DNA of 64,000 nucleotides from Actinostola sp. cb2023 (lineage: Eukaryota; Cnidaria; Anthozoa; Actiniaria; Actinostolidae), in the NCBI GenBank assembly GCA_033675265.1, contig JAUJYZ010000266.1:62001-126000 (forward strand), read 5' to 3'. This document shows, piece by piece, positions 9,481 to 22,400 of the stretch. A program made the translations under genes and the position numbers. Numbering within the stretch: position 1 is the first letter of the stretch; every line of letters starts with the position of its first letter. The notes under the pieces were generated by a model. The model saw only the letters and a program-made list of their open reading frames with translations. It had not been told where the DNA came from and ran no database searches.

Positions 9481-10525
9481 GGGGCCAAATCAGCCCCATA
9501 GGTAAAGGGGCTGTTTTGGATTTTGGGGCTGAAACAGACAGGTCTATCGAATTTACAGTGTATAAACTGATTCAGATGTTAGCATTGTAGGTTACAGTGC
9601 AATCCCTGTGACTGTATGTGTCAAGGCCGATCGGTAATTGAAATAAAATATTGCGGGAAAGCGTGATCGGATGTATGCACAGTCAAATAAACTTACCTTG
9701 TCCTTCGGAAGGCAAGTTAGATTTTACATGGTTGCCATATATTTTAACATTCATCAGGGATCCTAAATATCTGGAACTTAGAATACGTATACAGTAGTCC
9801 TAAATGATTCCACGTACTTTTGTTGGATAGGCATTTATATCTTTAATTGGAGAGAATTTCTGAAAAAACTCCCTTGCTATCGATAATCGCTACATTTTGG
9901 CGGGAAAGATGGCGACGATTCTTTATTATTATTAAGATCGCCGAACGAGTTAGCTACACGGAGCTGGAGCTCTTGGTCGTTAACACATGATCGAGGTTTT
10001 AGGGTTTCTGCCTAAGAATCCCAGCCAGGACATGCAATAGCTACACATAAACACTCGATGATCTATTTGCGCGCCATTTACATCATGCAAGCGAAATTGT
10101 CTTGATCAGTCGCAGAGGAAAACAGACAGCAAATTAAACGTACGTAGATCTTTGAATATTTAGTTGATTGCCCACAAATTCTTCTGTCCAGTTCCTACCA
10201 GCCTTTGTTCGAATCATACCCTGTTTAGTGACGGTCGCATCGATCTACACGGCTCAGTTACTTTATTTGAAACTTCAAAATCGCTCTCGCTTGTCAAAAC
10301 TCATTTGATGAGAGTACACAGAAATTTATTGCTACGGAAATAAGGCAAACAACTTAATTGGTCTTTGAAAGACACTGTTGACATATAGTAATTCGATCAT
10401 AGCAACCGTACTACCCCATCGTGACCATTAGAACTTGGCTCTGGCTCCCTATGTGTGGATGTGATTGCATTACGCGCGATTTGCTACTCTAAAAACTCAT
10501 ATTTTTTGTAGGTGTGTTATTAATA
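9481..10525. other. No gene or repeat recognised
   Basis: Apart from a short GGGGCC-rich tail of the minisatellite (9480-9530), I see no feature here. Unidentified upstream exons or the promoter of the gene at 13179 could lie here, but no exon could be supported. Confidence 0.4.
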
Positions 10526-10669
10526 GGAAATACCACTTAGTTCTCGAATAATTAATAAAAAATACCACTTGTATTTGATGAAAATGGCTGAATATTAAGC
10601 CACTTTTATTAAATACGCGTGCTATTTTTCATTAATTATTCGAGAACTGTGGTATTTCCTATACAAAGT
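10526..10669. mobile_element. 144-bp MITE with TA duplication
   Basis: The inverted ends GGAAATACCAC...AGTTCTCGAATAATTAAT and complement are flanked by TA on both sides (10524-10525 and 10670-10671). The whole element is nearly palindromic. A TA duplication fits the Tc1/mariner superfamily. Confidence 0.7.
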
Positions 10670-11056
10670 CAGTAAATTATGCTGATGACAACAGCCTGGT
10701 GCATAGCGTTACATGTACTGCTGACTTACGTGAAATACTGGGAATTGAAAAAAAAAATAGAAAGCAAAAAATAGTCATGAATCCATGATATGAGAGGGTC
10801 CTGTGCGGCGGCCCGGAGAGCCGGGTTCTGGGTACTTAGCCTGGGCTGAGCCGAGCAACTCCTATTCCCCCTCTACTGCACATGATGGTCGTCATGTTTT
10901 ACCACCATATGGGAGTAGATAATGACAGTAGACTCATGGACGTTGTCAGCTGATTGAAACTCAGCATTTCAATTATATTCAAAAGTTGCTGGATCGCATA
11001 CAGGCATTGTTGTGTTTCAAAATGGCCGCGATGAACGGACCTTTGTTTGAATTTAA

Positions 11057-12900
11057 GAGAGGATATCTGTAAAGATCGAGATTCGCCGGTCAACTAAAAA
11101 AAATCGAATTTAATTTTCTTTCGCCATATCATTCCTTTCGATGACCTATTTTAGGGAAAAATACTAAAAAGTTCCAGCGATTTTTATTTTAGGAGAAATT
11201 TCCAGTTCTTAAAAACTCGCCTGATGAGTGAAAAATTTCGGATAAATTATAAGGCAAAGTTGAACAGTCGGTGTGTGTTCATCTCTAGCACTACGACAAC
11301 GACATTCAGCATACTTAATAAACTTTTCGTGGTCTTTTCTACTGTAGTATTTATTTTTGTGTAACTTTTGTAGTTATGTTTCAAATTTGGTTTTAAAAAG
11401 GTGTACTGAGCGCCATGAACGGAACGCTGAAATATAGGCAATGTTTGAGGTACGAAAACGGAAACTGGTACCTAATGCTTTGAGGAAAACGCCATGCCCC
11501 AGGAAAGCTTCACCTTTGCTCTTTCAGTCTAGAAAGTTTCAACTTTGAGAATTCAATATAGCATGTTTGAGAAATAAAAATATTATGCTTGGGACTGCCA
11601 AAATTAGCATTAATTTCGGCCTTTCGAGGACATTTTTGTCGTTAAAAAACACAAAATTTAATGCCAAAACACGACTATCTAGCTTGCACTGTTAGTTGAT
11701 CGCTGCCAACATATAACAATCTTGGAGTTAATAGGAATGATTTTCAACAATATTTGAGCTATATAATAGTGAAAATTAGCATATTCAGTGGTCAAATAAA
11801 CACCGTAGTATTGGCCGTTTCCGAAAATTATGGTTTTTCACTTTGAAATGCTTAGAATTTGCTCCAAATAAGATTTACAAACAATTAAGCTGATTTATAC
11901 TTAAAACTGGCGCTTATTCATGAAGAATTTGGATATTTTGACTGGATGCTCCACTTTGTTGACAAGCCAATTATGTAACGCAATGTAACTGCTGGAAGTC
12001 ACGCTACTGCGCTTCGAATAATTTTTTTGCGGCATGAAATAATAATTTTAATCATAAAATATAAAACAAAACAGAATTCATACTTGCTTGAAAGGGTGGA
12101 ATTTCGTATAAATGTCGTTTAGACAAAATTCGTAAATTTTTCTGTGAGATGCTGTTATCTGATCGACAATCTATGCTAATTTTAACTTTTGCGAGTTATT
12201 TACGACTCATTCTTGAAAAGCATTCCTATTGACTCGAATATTGTTTTCCATCAGCAGAAATCAACTAAAAGTGAAAGATAGTCGTGTTTTGGCATTAAGT
12301 TTTGTGTTTTAACGACAAAAATGTCCTCGAAAGGCCGAAATTAATGCTAATTTTGGCAGTCCCAAGCATAATATTTTTATTTCTCAAACATGCTATATTG
12401 AATTCTCAAAGTTGACATTTTCTAAACTGAAAGAGCAAAGGTGAAGCGTTCCTGGGGCGTGGCGTTTTCCTCAAAGAATTAGGTACCAGATTCCGTTTTC
12501 GTACCTCAAACATTGCCTATATTTCAACGTTCCGTTCATGGCGCTCAGTACACCTTTTTATAACCAAATTTGAAATATAATTACACAAGTTACAGAACAA
12601 TAAATTACACAGTAGAAAAGACCAAGAAACGTTTATTAAGTATGCTGAATTTCGTTGTTGTAGTGCTAGAGATGAACACACACCGACTGTTCAAATATGC
12701 CTTATAATTTAGCGGAAAAAAATTTCAGTCATCAGGCGGGTTTTTGAAAACTGGAAATTTCTCCTAAAATAAAAATCTCTGGAACTTTTTAGTATTTTTC
12801 CCTAAAATAAGTCATCGAAAGTAATGATATGGCGAAAGAAAATTAAATTCGATTTTTTTTTAGTTGACCGGCGAATCTCGAACTTTACAGATATCCTCTC
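11057..12900. mobile_element. 1.84-kb TTAA-flanked long-hairpin element
   Basis: Arms of roughly 640-730 bp (about 11057-11790 and 12175-12900) are inverted copies with few mismatches. The ends are GAGAGGATATCTGTAAAG and complement. TTAA lies at both borders (11053-11056, 12901-12904). The loop (about 11790-12175) has no recognised gene. TTAA duplication is used by piggyBac and Kolobok transposons. No transposase is present, so it is a non-autonomous element. It lies upstream of, or in an upstream intron of, the SEA gene. Confidence 0.75.
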
Positions 12901-13002
12901 TTAAAGTGTTGTGCCGACTACTTGTTTTTACATCCAAAGTAATGTCCCATGTTTGCTATTTTGATACGATCGATAAGTAAAAAAAATATGCTTTACATAT
13001 AT

Positions 13003-13178
13003 ACTTCTCAGATCATCAAGCTACTGTACCCTGTGGTTATAAAACCTGTGGTATAACAACTGAACAATATTTATATATATTTTATATACTTCTCAGATCA
13101 CCAAGCTACTGTACCATGTGGTAAAACCTGTGGTATAACAACTGAACAGTGTTTATATATATTTTATATACTTCTCAG
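13003..13178 (+). repeat. Tandem copies of an exon's 3' splice site
   Basis: Three copies of an 82-85 bp unit each contain TATATACTTCTCAG followed by the first about 60 nt of exon 1 (ATCACCAAGCTACTGTACC and onward). The three AG sites are at 13010-13011, 13095-13096 and 13177-13178. Only the third leads into an uninterrupted coding exon. Use of the first two would shift frame and reach TAA within about 30 codons. Confidence 0.8.
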
Positions 13179-13418
13179 ATCACCAATCTACTGTACCATG
13201 TGGTAAAACCTGTGGTATAACAACTGAACAATGTTTATCAGTAACTCCTGATGGAAATCCTTTCCCAAGAGTGAGTTGTCGCCAACAGGAAATTGTCCAA
13301 GTCACACGTCAGGACAAGACATATAAAATGTGTGGCAAAAAGGAGAAAACAAAAAGTACCTGTGATGTTTCTAATGGTATTGGAAGTTGCAGCTTCAAAC
13401 TTGAAGTCCATCCAAAGA
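13179..13418 (+). CDS. Exon 1 of SEA gene: Cys-rich extracellular
   Basis: The acceptor is CTTCTCAG|AT and the donor AAAGA|GTAAGC; the exon is phase 1 at both ends. It encodes 79 residues with seven cysteines (VPCGKTCGITTEQC, VSCRQQE, KMCGKKEK, STCDVSN, GSCSF). I do not recognise the domain. Symmetric phase-1 borders are usual for shuffled extracellular modules. Confidence 0.8.
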
Positions 13419-16400
13419 GTAAGCTCTCCGTATTATATGTTTTACATTTCAGATCTGAACAGAATAAACTAGAACGAGAATGTTCACATCATATTAAGCA
13501 GAACAGTAGGGATGAAATGAGTCCGATGGACCTCTTCGTAGTTTCCCCCAATGCTTTATGATTATGTGCGCGCAAGCGAGGTCAGGGAAAAAAATATATT
13601 TGGAATTGATCGTGTATTGAGGAAAATATGACTACTGTATCTAATCAAGAACAGGAAAAAACTATTTTCTTTGCTTGTTTTGTTCGGTGGATGACGTCAT
13701 ATCCGTTGTACGCCAAATGTTAATGTTCCGTTCTTAAATAAATACACGTATTGCCAACAGACCGTCACATATATTTCCCGATCCACCTTGTCGACAGGCA
13801 GTAGAGTACTAATTAATATATGTGTTGCAGTCCATGAGAAGGATTGGTATGGTTCGATAAGAATAATCAATCGTAACTGGGATGAACTACTGAGAGATGA
13901 AAACTCTGAAAAATCCAAGACTTTGAAAGCTGAGATTGAAAAGATGGTGCGTACGAAATTTGTTCTAGTGGGCTAAATTGGAAACCAGTATTGTTGTATT
14001 GTAAACCCACTTATCATAAAGAAATATTATTAATATTATCATTATACCGCTGATGAAAAGATGGTGTGTACGTGTGATTGTTAACTTTTTCTACGGCTGA
14101 TGAAATCCTGCAAGCATCCCAAAGTGATAACTATATAGTGTTTGTTTTCTTACAGATGGACATCGCTTATGAATGCGAACTATATGTGACATCAAAGAAA
14201 GTACTGAGCTTCAAGTAAGTATTGTTGAACTATTGCTAGTTTTTCCGTTAATGATTAGCCTACATGTAGCTCCCCTTTCTCCCCTTTGAGTGGTTTGGAA
14301 TAGCCGCATTGTTTAGTATGAAGCGGATAGGAATTTGGAGACTACAAATGTAGCCTGATTTGCAGACGGTCAGCGGTCCTCCACTAAACTACACTAAACT
14401 CCACACCCCCTTTAGTTGATGAAGTACGTTTGTTGGTGATATGAGCCGCCCATAGCTATCAATTTATTTTAAAAGGTAACAGTGTTATCACTTCAGTACC
14501 TCTCTCTCTTGTTGCTCAGTGTTGTTTATGTATTTGGTGTCTCTTGTTTAGAAAAGGAAGCGTTGTTGTATATTACCAACTGGCAATCATCGGAGACGTC
14601 CTTGATCCATCTTTACCATTGAAAGAGGCACTGAACAGTAGTGGAGGAACACTGAACATATTCAAGATAGATCAGAGTAGCATACGAGGTTTGTAGTCTA
14701 ATTAGACTAACTTATAAATTATATATCAGAATAAGTGACGATAGATATTGGTAGCATACAAGCAGGTTTGTAGTACTAACTTATATATCAGAATAAGTGA
14801 CGATAGATGTTGGTAGCATACAAGCAGGTTTGTAGTACTAACCTATATATCAGAATAAGTGACGATATATGTTGGTTGCATACAAGCAGATTTGTAGTCA
14901 TACTAACTTATATATCAGAATAAGTGACGATAGATAATAATAATAATAATAATAATAATAATTCTTGAAAAAGTGCATTACATATAAATCTCAATGCTCT
15001 TTACTACAAGTAAATAAGAAAATATAAAAAATAAAGCAGGTTTGTAGTACTAACTTATATATCAGAATAAGTGACGATATATGTTGGTAGCATACAAGCA
15101 GGTTTGTAGTACTAACTTATATACAGCAATTTCAAAAAATGTTGAAAACTGAATATTGCATACTGAATAGTGCATTCCTAGTGCGGGCCTCGTTATTTTG
15201 AAATAAAAAGTAAATATACAGCGATTTGTTCGCCATATGGAGCTAGTATATTGTTTCTGATGGAATACACACACACAAAAAAAAATATATATTATTTATA
15301 TTACTTTAGACAATATAACACAAGTCCCATAATGCATTTCGGTCTTGGAATACACTATATTCAGTATCAACGTTTTTTGAAATTGCTGTATCAGAATAAG
15401 TGATGATATATGTTGGTAGCATACAAGCAGGTTTGTAGTCATACTAACTTATATATCAGAATAAGTGACGATATAGATGTTGGTAGCATACAAGCAGGTT
15501 TGTAGTACTAACTTATATCTCAGAATAAGTGACGATAGATGTTGGTAGCATACAAGCAGGTTTGTAGTACTAACTTATATCTCAGAATAAGTGACGATAG
15601 ATGTTGGTAGCATACAAGCAGGTTTGTAGTCATACTAACTTATATCTCAGAATAAGTGACGATAGATGTTGGTAGCATACAAGCAGGTTTGTAGTACTAA
15701 CTTATATATCAGAATAAGTGACGATAGATGTTGGTAGCATACAAGCAGGTTTGTAGTACTAACTTATATCTCAGAATAAGTGACGATAGATGTTGGTAGC
15801 ATACAAGCAGGTTTGTAGTACTAACTTATATATCAGAATAAGTGACGATAGATGTTGGTAGCATACAAACAGGTTTGTAGTATTAACTTATCTATCAGAA
15901 TAAGTGACGATAGATGTTGGTAGCATACAAGCAGGTTTGTAGTACTAACTTATATCTCAGAATAAGTGACGATAGATGTTGGTAGCATACAAGCAGGTTT
16001 GTAGTACTAACTTATCTATCAGAATAAGTGACGATAGATGTTGGTAGCATACAAGCAGGTTTGTAGTCATACTAACTTATATCTCAGAATAAGTGACGAT
16101 AGATGTTGGTAGCATACAAGCAGGTTTGTAGTACTAACTTATATATCAGAATAAGTGACGATAGATGTTGGTAGCATACAAACAGGTTTGTAGTACTAAC
16201 TTATTTATCAGAATAAGTGACGATATATGTTGGTAGCATACAAGCAGGTTTGTAGTACTAACTTATATCTCAGAATAAGTGACGATAGATGTTGGTAGCA
16301 TACAAGCAGGTTTGTAGTACTAACTTATATATCAGAATAAGTGACGATAGATATTGGTAGCATACAAGCAGGTTTGTAGTCATACTAACTTATATATCAG

Positions 16401-19400
16401 AATAAGTGACGATAGATGTTGGTAGCATACAAGCAGGTTTGTAGTCATACTAACTTATATCTCAGATTAAGTGACGATAGATGTTGGTAGCATACAAGCA
16501 GGTTTGTAGTACTAACTTATATATCAGAATAAGTGACGATAGATGTTAGTAGCATACAAGCAGGTTTGTAGTCATACTAACTTATATCACAGAATAAGTG
16601 ACGATAGATGTTGGTAGCATACAAGCAGGTTTGTAGTACTAACTTATATATCAGAATAAGTGACGATAGATGTTGGTAGCATACAAGCAGGTTTGTAGTC
16701 ATATACTTATATCTCAGAATAAGTGACGATAGATGTTGGTAGCATACAAGCAGTTTGTAGTACATAACTTATATATCAGAATAAGTGACGATAGATGTTG
16801 GTAGCATACAAGCAGGTTTGTAGTCATACTAACTTATATCTCAGAATAAGTGACGATAGATGTTGGTAGCATACAAGCAGGTTTGTAGTCATACTAACTT
16901 ATATATCAGAATAAGTGACGATAGATGTTGGTAGCATACAAGCAGGTTTGTAGTCATACTAACTTATATCTCAGATTAAGTGACGATAGATGTTGGTAGC
17001 ATACAAGCAGGTTTGTAGTACTAACTTATATACTAACTTATAGTAGCATACAACCAGGTTTGTAGTCATAATAAGTGACGATAGATTTTGGTAGCATACA
17101 AGCAGGTTTGTAGTACTAACTTATATATCAGAATAAGTGACGATAGATGTTGGTAGCATACAAGCAGGTTTGTAGTACTAACTTATATATCAGAATAAGT
17201 GACGATAGATGTTGGTAGCATACAAGCAGGTTTGTAGTCATATACTTATATCTCAGAATAAGTGACGATAGATTTTGGTAGCATACAAGCAGGTTTGTAG
17301 TACTAACTTATATATCAGAATAAGTGACGATAGATGTTGGTAGCATACAAGCAGGTTTGTAGTACTAACTTATATATCAGAATAAGTGACGATAGATGTT
17401 GGTAGCATACAAGCAGGTTTGTAGTACTAACTTATATATCAGAATAAGTGACGATAGATGTTGGTAGCATACAAGCAGGTTTGTAGTCATACTAACTTAT
17501 ATCTCAGAATAAGTGACGATAGATGTTGGTAGCATACAAGCAGGTTTGTAGTACTAACTTATATATCAGAATAAGTGACGATAGATATTGGTAGCATACA
17601 AGCAGGTTTGTAGTCATACTAACTTATATCTCAGAATAAGTGACGATAGATGTTGGTAGCATACAAGCAGGTTTGTAGTCATACTAAACTTATATATCAG
17701 AATAAGTGACGATAGATGTTGGTAGCATACAAGCAGGTTTGTAGTCATACTAACTTATATCTCAGATTAAGTGACGATAAATGTTGGTAGCATACAAGCA
17801 GGTTTGTAGTACTAACTTATATATCAGAATAAGTGACGATAGATGTTAGTAGCATACAACCAGGTTTGTAGTCATACTAACTTATATCACAGAATAAGTG
17901 ACGATAGATTTTGGTAGCATACAAGCAGGTTTTTGTAGTACTAACTTATATATCAGAATAAGTGACGATAGATGTTGGTAGCATACAAGCAGGTTTGTAG
18001 TACTAACTTATATATCAGAATAAGTGACGATAGATGTTGGTAGCATACAAGCAGGTTTGTAGTCATATACTTATATCTCAGAATAAGTGACGATAGATGT
18101 TGGTAGCATACAAGCAGGTTTGTAGTACTAACTTATCTATCAGAATAAGTGACGATAGATGTTGGTAGCATACAAGCAGGTTTGTAGTACTAACTTATAT
18201 ATCAGAATAAGTGACGATAGATGTTGGTAGCATACAAGCAGGTTTGTAGTCATACTAACTTATATCTCAGAATAAGTGACGATAGATGTTGGTAGCATAC
18301 AAGCAGGTTTGTAGTCATACTAACTTATATATCAGAATAAGTGACGATAGATGTTGGTAGCATACAAGCAGGTTTGTAGTACTAACTTATATATCAGAAT
18401 AAGTGACGATAGATGTTGGTAGCATACAAGCAGGTTTGTAGTCATACTAACTTATATCTCAGAATAATTGACGATAGATGTTGGTAGCATACAAGCAGGT
18501 TTGTAGTACTAACTTATATATCAGAATAAGTGACGATAGATGTTGGTAGCATACAAGCAGGTTTGTAGTACTAACTTATATATCAGAATAAGTGACGCTG
18601 GATCTCCCATTTTAATGGCCGATAACTTGAAAAATATATCGAATATAATATATTTATTCCTTCCCTGCTGACAGAGTCTCCTTTTCTCCCGAGGAAGAGA
18701 AGAGCAAGAAAAAAATACTTTCTTCCTCTTCTCTTCCTCGGGAGAAAAGGCATAAAAAAAAGGCAAGAACAAAATACTTTCTTCCTCTTCTCTTCCTCGG
18801 TAGAAAAGGAGACTTTGTCACTCGGCAGGGAAATTTATTCCATACATATGCTCCCTAGTATTCTTAATCTTCAAAATGTATAGTAAAACCTTTATTGGAT
18901 TTTATTTTGTTGGCTTTTTAACACAAACCTTGGTGTCGATAATTGACGCTACTGATCATGCCAAATCTCATCCAATAACAAGACGCTCAATGAGCGTACA
19001 CTCGCGCAATATGACAAGGACAATGTCAGTTGAATGACGAGGGACCTGACAATGACTGACAGTTGCGTGACGAGGGAAACTGTTAAATTTAAAGTACGTA
19101 CTGCAGACACAAATAGTCTCCCTCGTCACGCAACTGACATTGTCATAATGCCCGACTACGCTCATTGAGCGTCTTCTTCTGTAATAGATCCCTAAAATCT
19201 AAGGACGTTTTGATTTCGATATTGTATTTTTGCCGTTCACTGACCTGTTTTGAGCGTGGAAATTCTGCTTTAAATAGCGCTGCGCGGCGGTCCTAAAATT
19301 AGGTCGCGTAATAGATGTATGACTCACACAATGATCATGCAACTGTAATCGTTCTAAAAAGAACACGGAGAAACCTACATTTTATCATGTTTGTCCGCGT

Positions 19401-22400
19401 GAAAAACACTGGCCTATTTCTCCGATGATATATTCGTGTAGCTAGGTTCCTCTGTTGTACTGTATGTACAGACTTATTGACATATAAACCTATCCATTAT
19501 CTGCTGTGTCTAATGTACTGTCAAGTATGGTGTAACTTTAGCGTATTTATCGCGAAGAAAAAGAGATAATTTGAACTAGCGAGTAACTATAGTATGGGCT
19601 TTAATCTTTAATCACAGCGTGTGTGACATATGTGAGAGGAGCGTTTCTTTCCTTCAAGTTGGATATATAAAAGTGTTACGTTCGACTGAGTTAAACCCGA
19701 ATTTCGTACATTGAACTTGCTTCGGGTCCGTGGCGTTGATGACGGCCTATTTGCTTTGATGAAGTTTTTTACGATTCCTTAATTTCCTTCTGAATGTTTC
19801 AAACGTGGAATAAAATAAACTTCAATCATTATACTTCTCAGAAATGTGTTTCATTTTACTAGTCGGATACCATTTAAACGGGTTTTTGAAACCACGGAGT
19901 GACGGCTCTCAGAAACTGAATGTGTTTCATTTTATTGTCGGACTGAATTGGTCAAACGTGGAATAAAATAAACTTTAGTCGGAAAATATTTGACCCGTTT
20001 GAACATATAATTACTTCATTAGGCGTTTGGATATCATCGCCCCCGTTTTCAGCCAATCGAAACCCTAAAACAGACATTCCTGACCGATACGATCACATAC
20101 TTCGCATTCTGTGTACTACCAAAAAATATATATATATAGAAGAAAGTCAATTTTATAACTCGGGCTTCCTTCGGAAGGCCCGAGTAATTAGTCGGGCTTC
20201 CTGTGGAAGCTCCGACTCTAAAAATGAGATCCGTTCTTTGTCGTTGACCTCAAATCGCAAACTGGGTTCTACAGCGCATGCGCCCTGTGCCGGCCGCTAA
20301 GATAATCACCGAAGGCTCTAACAACATGATTTATCAATACGAGACATCGAGTCTGAATTCACAAACCTTGTTGCAGGAAGGTTATGTCGTCTTGTTTTCA
20401 AAATAACCACAATAATTCATATAGATATGGATGTATCAATCCAGTACTAGTACTGCAAAGGGTTTAGAGATCTTTAGAACTTAGAACGAATCGAAGTGAG
20501 TTGATACACGCAGTGAAGGGTTTCAGCCAACCGAGCCGTCGAGGTGAACCCATATTTACACTTCATCCAAACATTGTTTAATCACTCTGCGATGTCTAGT
20601 TTATGTATACGGTATTGGTATTTATATGGATATATTTATGGTAACAAATAAACTATATCATTGTCATTCATGATTCGCTGAGTTTGTGAAATCGCAGTAC
20701 TGAAATTGCCAGGAAAGCATGTTCTACCGAGCTCGAGTCACACAACGAGCAACCAAACACTGTGTTAATCACACTATAAGATATCTATATTTAGTTCAAA
20801 TAGGCTACATTTCAGTTAGAAGCCCGACTTCACGCTAGTAGAGCGTCTAGTTGAATAATATACGAGTGTTTTTATTTCAGGTTCGTATGGGCCACGAAAG
20901 ACGGATGGGGGCTCAAAACCATTGAACTATAAGGTCATCATCGCTATTAGTGTGTGTGTTCCTATTGTACTTATCATCATCATAGTCTTGGTTGTTTGCT
21001 GCTACAAGAAGAATAAAGAAAAACAAGGCGATAGTAGGAATTGTGAGTATCAGTAGAAGTCATTTATCAAACTCGAAAAAAGTGTTCTTAAAATTCCCCT
21101 GATTTCGAAACAAACCAAGAATTGGGTTAAAAAAAAGTGCAGTTTTAAATACCCGTAAGATGGAGCACTGATGGAGGAAGGGGGTAAAAGGGCGCACCGT
21201 CTGCCTCCTGGGAGAACAGTTTCGACTGAAGGGGTTAAGGACGTTAAATATGGCCTTACGTTTACTTAGGTACAGAAGCAAAGCCCTAAATCACAAAGTA
21301 TTCTTGGTTTACATGACGTCATCAAAACGCTAAAATCTAAAATATGCGTCGTACAAAACTGTTTGTTTGATATTTTGTTTATATCCACAACAAGTCTTCA
21401 CAAAAAAATATGTGTACTTTCGATGTTTGGTTTTTGATTTATTGAGAGTCAATTTCTGTCACGCAACACTGTCACGTGTATTCTAAAGCCAGAGAATTAG
21501 GGAAATTTGCTTCAAATGTTACGTGTTTTACCTCGTAAATGATATGTAAGTTTGATGTCATTTTAAAATATCTCTATTGAAAAACTGAGTTGTTTGCAAT
21601 TATTAAAGTGATTTTGATCCTCGGTGTTTTGGCCGCCATGTTGGTGTACTACGGTTGTACACCAAGATGGCGGCCCCATACATTCACACTAAATAATGCG
21701 CACATTTGTATCGCTCATATCTCGGCATTGAAAGCTTCTTATCAAAATTTGGTTGAGATACATGAGTTTGACTGCTCTCTGTTGTAAGACCTTTTGTTCA
21801 ATTATACTCGATATAAGACCCAGAAAATTTTACGATGACGTAAGTGCAAACCAACAATACCAAATCCTGTAACTGTTTCCTTTTCGTAGACTGGTAAATT
21901 TTCATGATAAGAATAAGGGCAAAGGGCACTGTAACTGGGATTCAAATCGCCAGCATGTCATCACAGTGCATGCTCTATTTTGTCATCGCTGAGTTTACCA
22001 TTTGACTCAGTCGTGCTATTATATTGTGCCATATTTGCAGTCTTTTAATAATATCTAATAACATTAATATATCTGATATTTAATGTATGTTCTGTGCGTT
22101 TATATCTTTTAGATGCGTTGGATTATGATAACGAAGGCTATGCCGACAGGTAAGTTACATTTAACATTTAGTACCCTGCACAAATGATGTGTTCAATATA
22201 ATCGACATTCAATCAAATCAGGTTTTAATGATTTTACTTGTTGGCACAGGAGTGCTCAGTTATCTGTCATTTCTGAAGGTCGTACCGTTGTTTTCTTTTG
22301 TAATGATTATTTTTTTTACATAAAGCAAGTTGACCTTACTTCTTAAAATATGGGACCGTGTTCAAAAGCGAGCAATAATTTACAATTACTGTAAAGGCTT

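Larger units (their letters stand above)
14689..18597 (+). repeat. Intronic 62-65 bp tandem array, about 55-60 units
   Basis: The consensus unit runs GTTTGTAGTACTAAC, TTATATATCAG, AATAAGTGACGATAGATGTT, GGTAGCATACAAGCAG. The first unit is continuous with the end of exon 4 (AGTAGCATACGAG|GTTTGTAGT), so the array repeats the exon-end/donor junction. Two unit subtypes (TAC versus TCATAC, ATATATC versus ATATCTC) alternate irregularly. Marker variants recur in blocks, which points to block duplication. It is interrupted by insertions at 14937-15035 and 15124-15388. Long minus-strand frames through it are by-products. Confidence 0.9.

Noticed and set aside
9002..9488. Frames of up to 143 codons with repeated KDHFGF and GHFGYG
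   Set aside because: Minisatellite by-product; several overlapping frames on both strands are open because the unit lacks stops.
14690..18597. Possible CRISPR array or coding repeat in the 62-bp array
   Set aside because: There are no unique spacers, units are contiguous variants of one sequence, and the context is a spliced animal intron; plus-strand units have stops in all frames.
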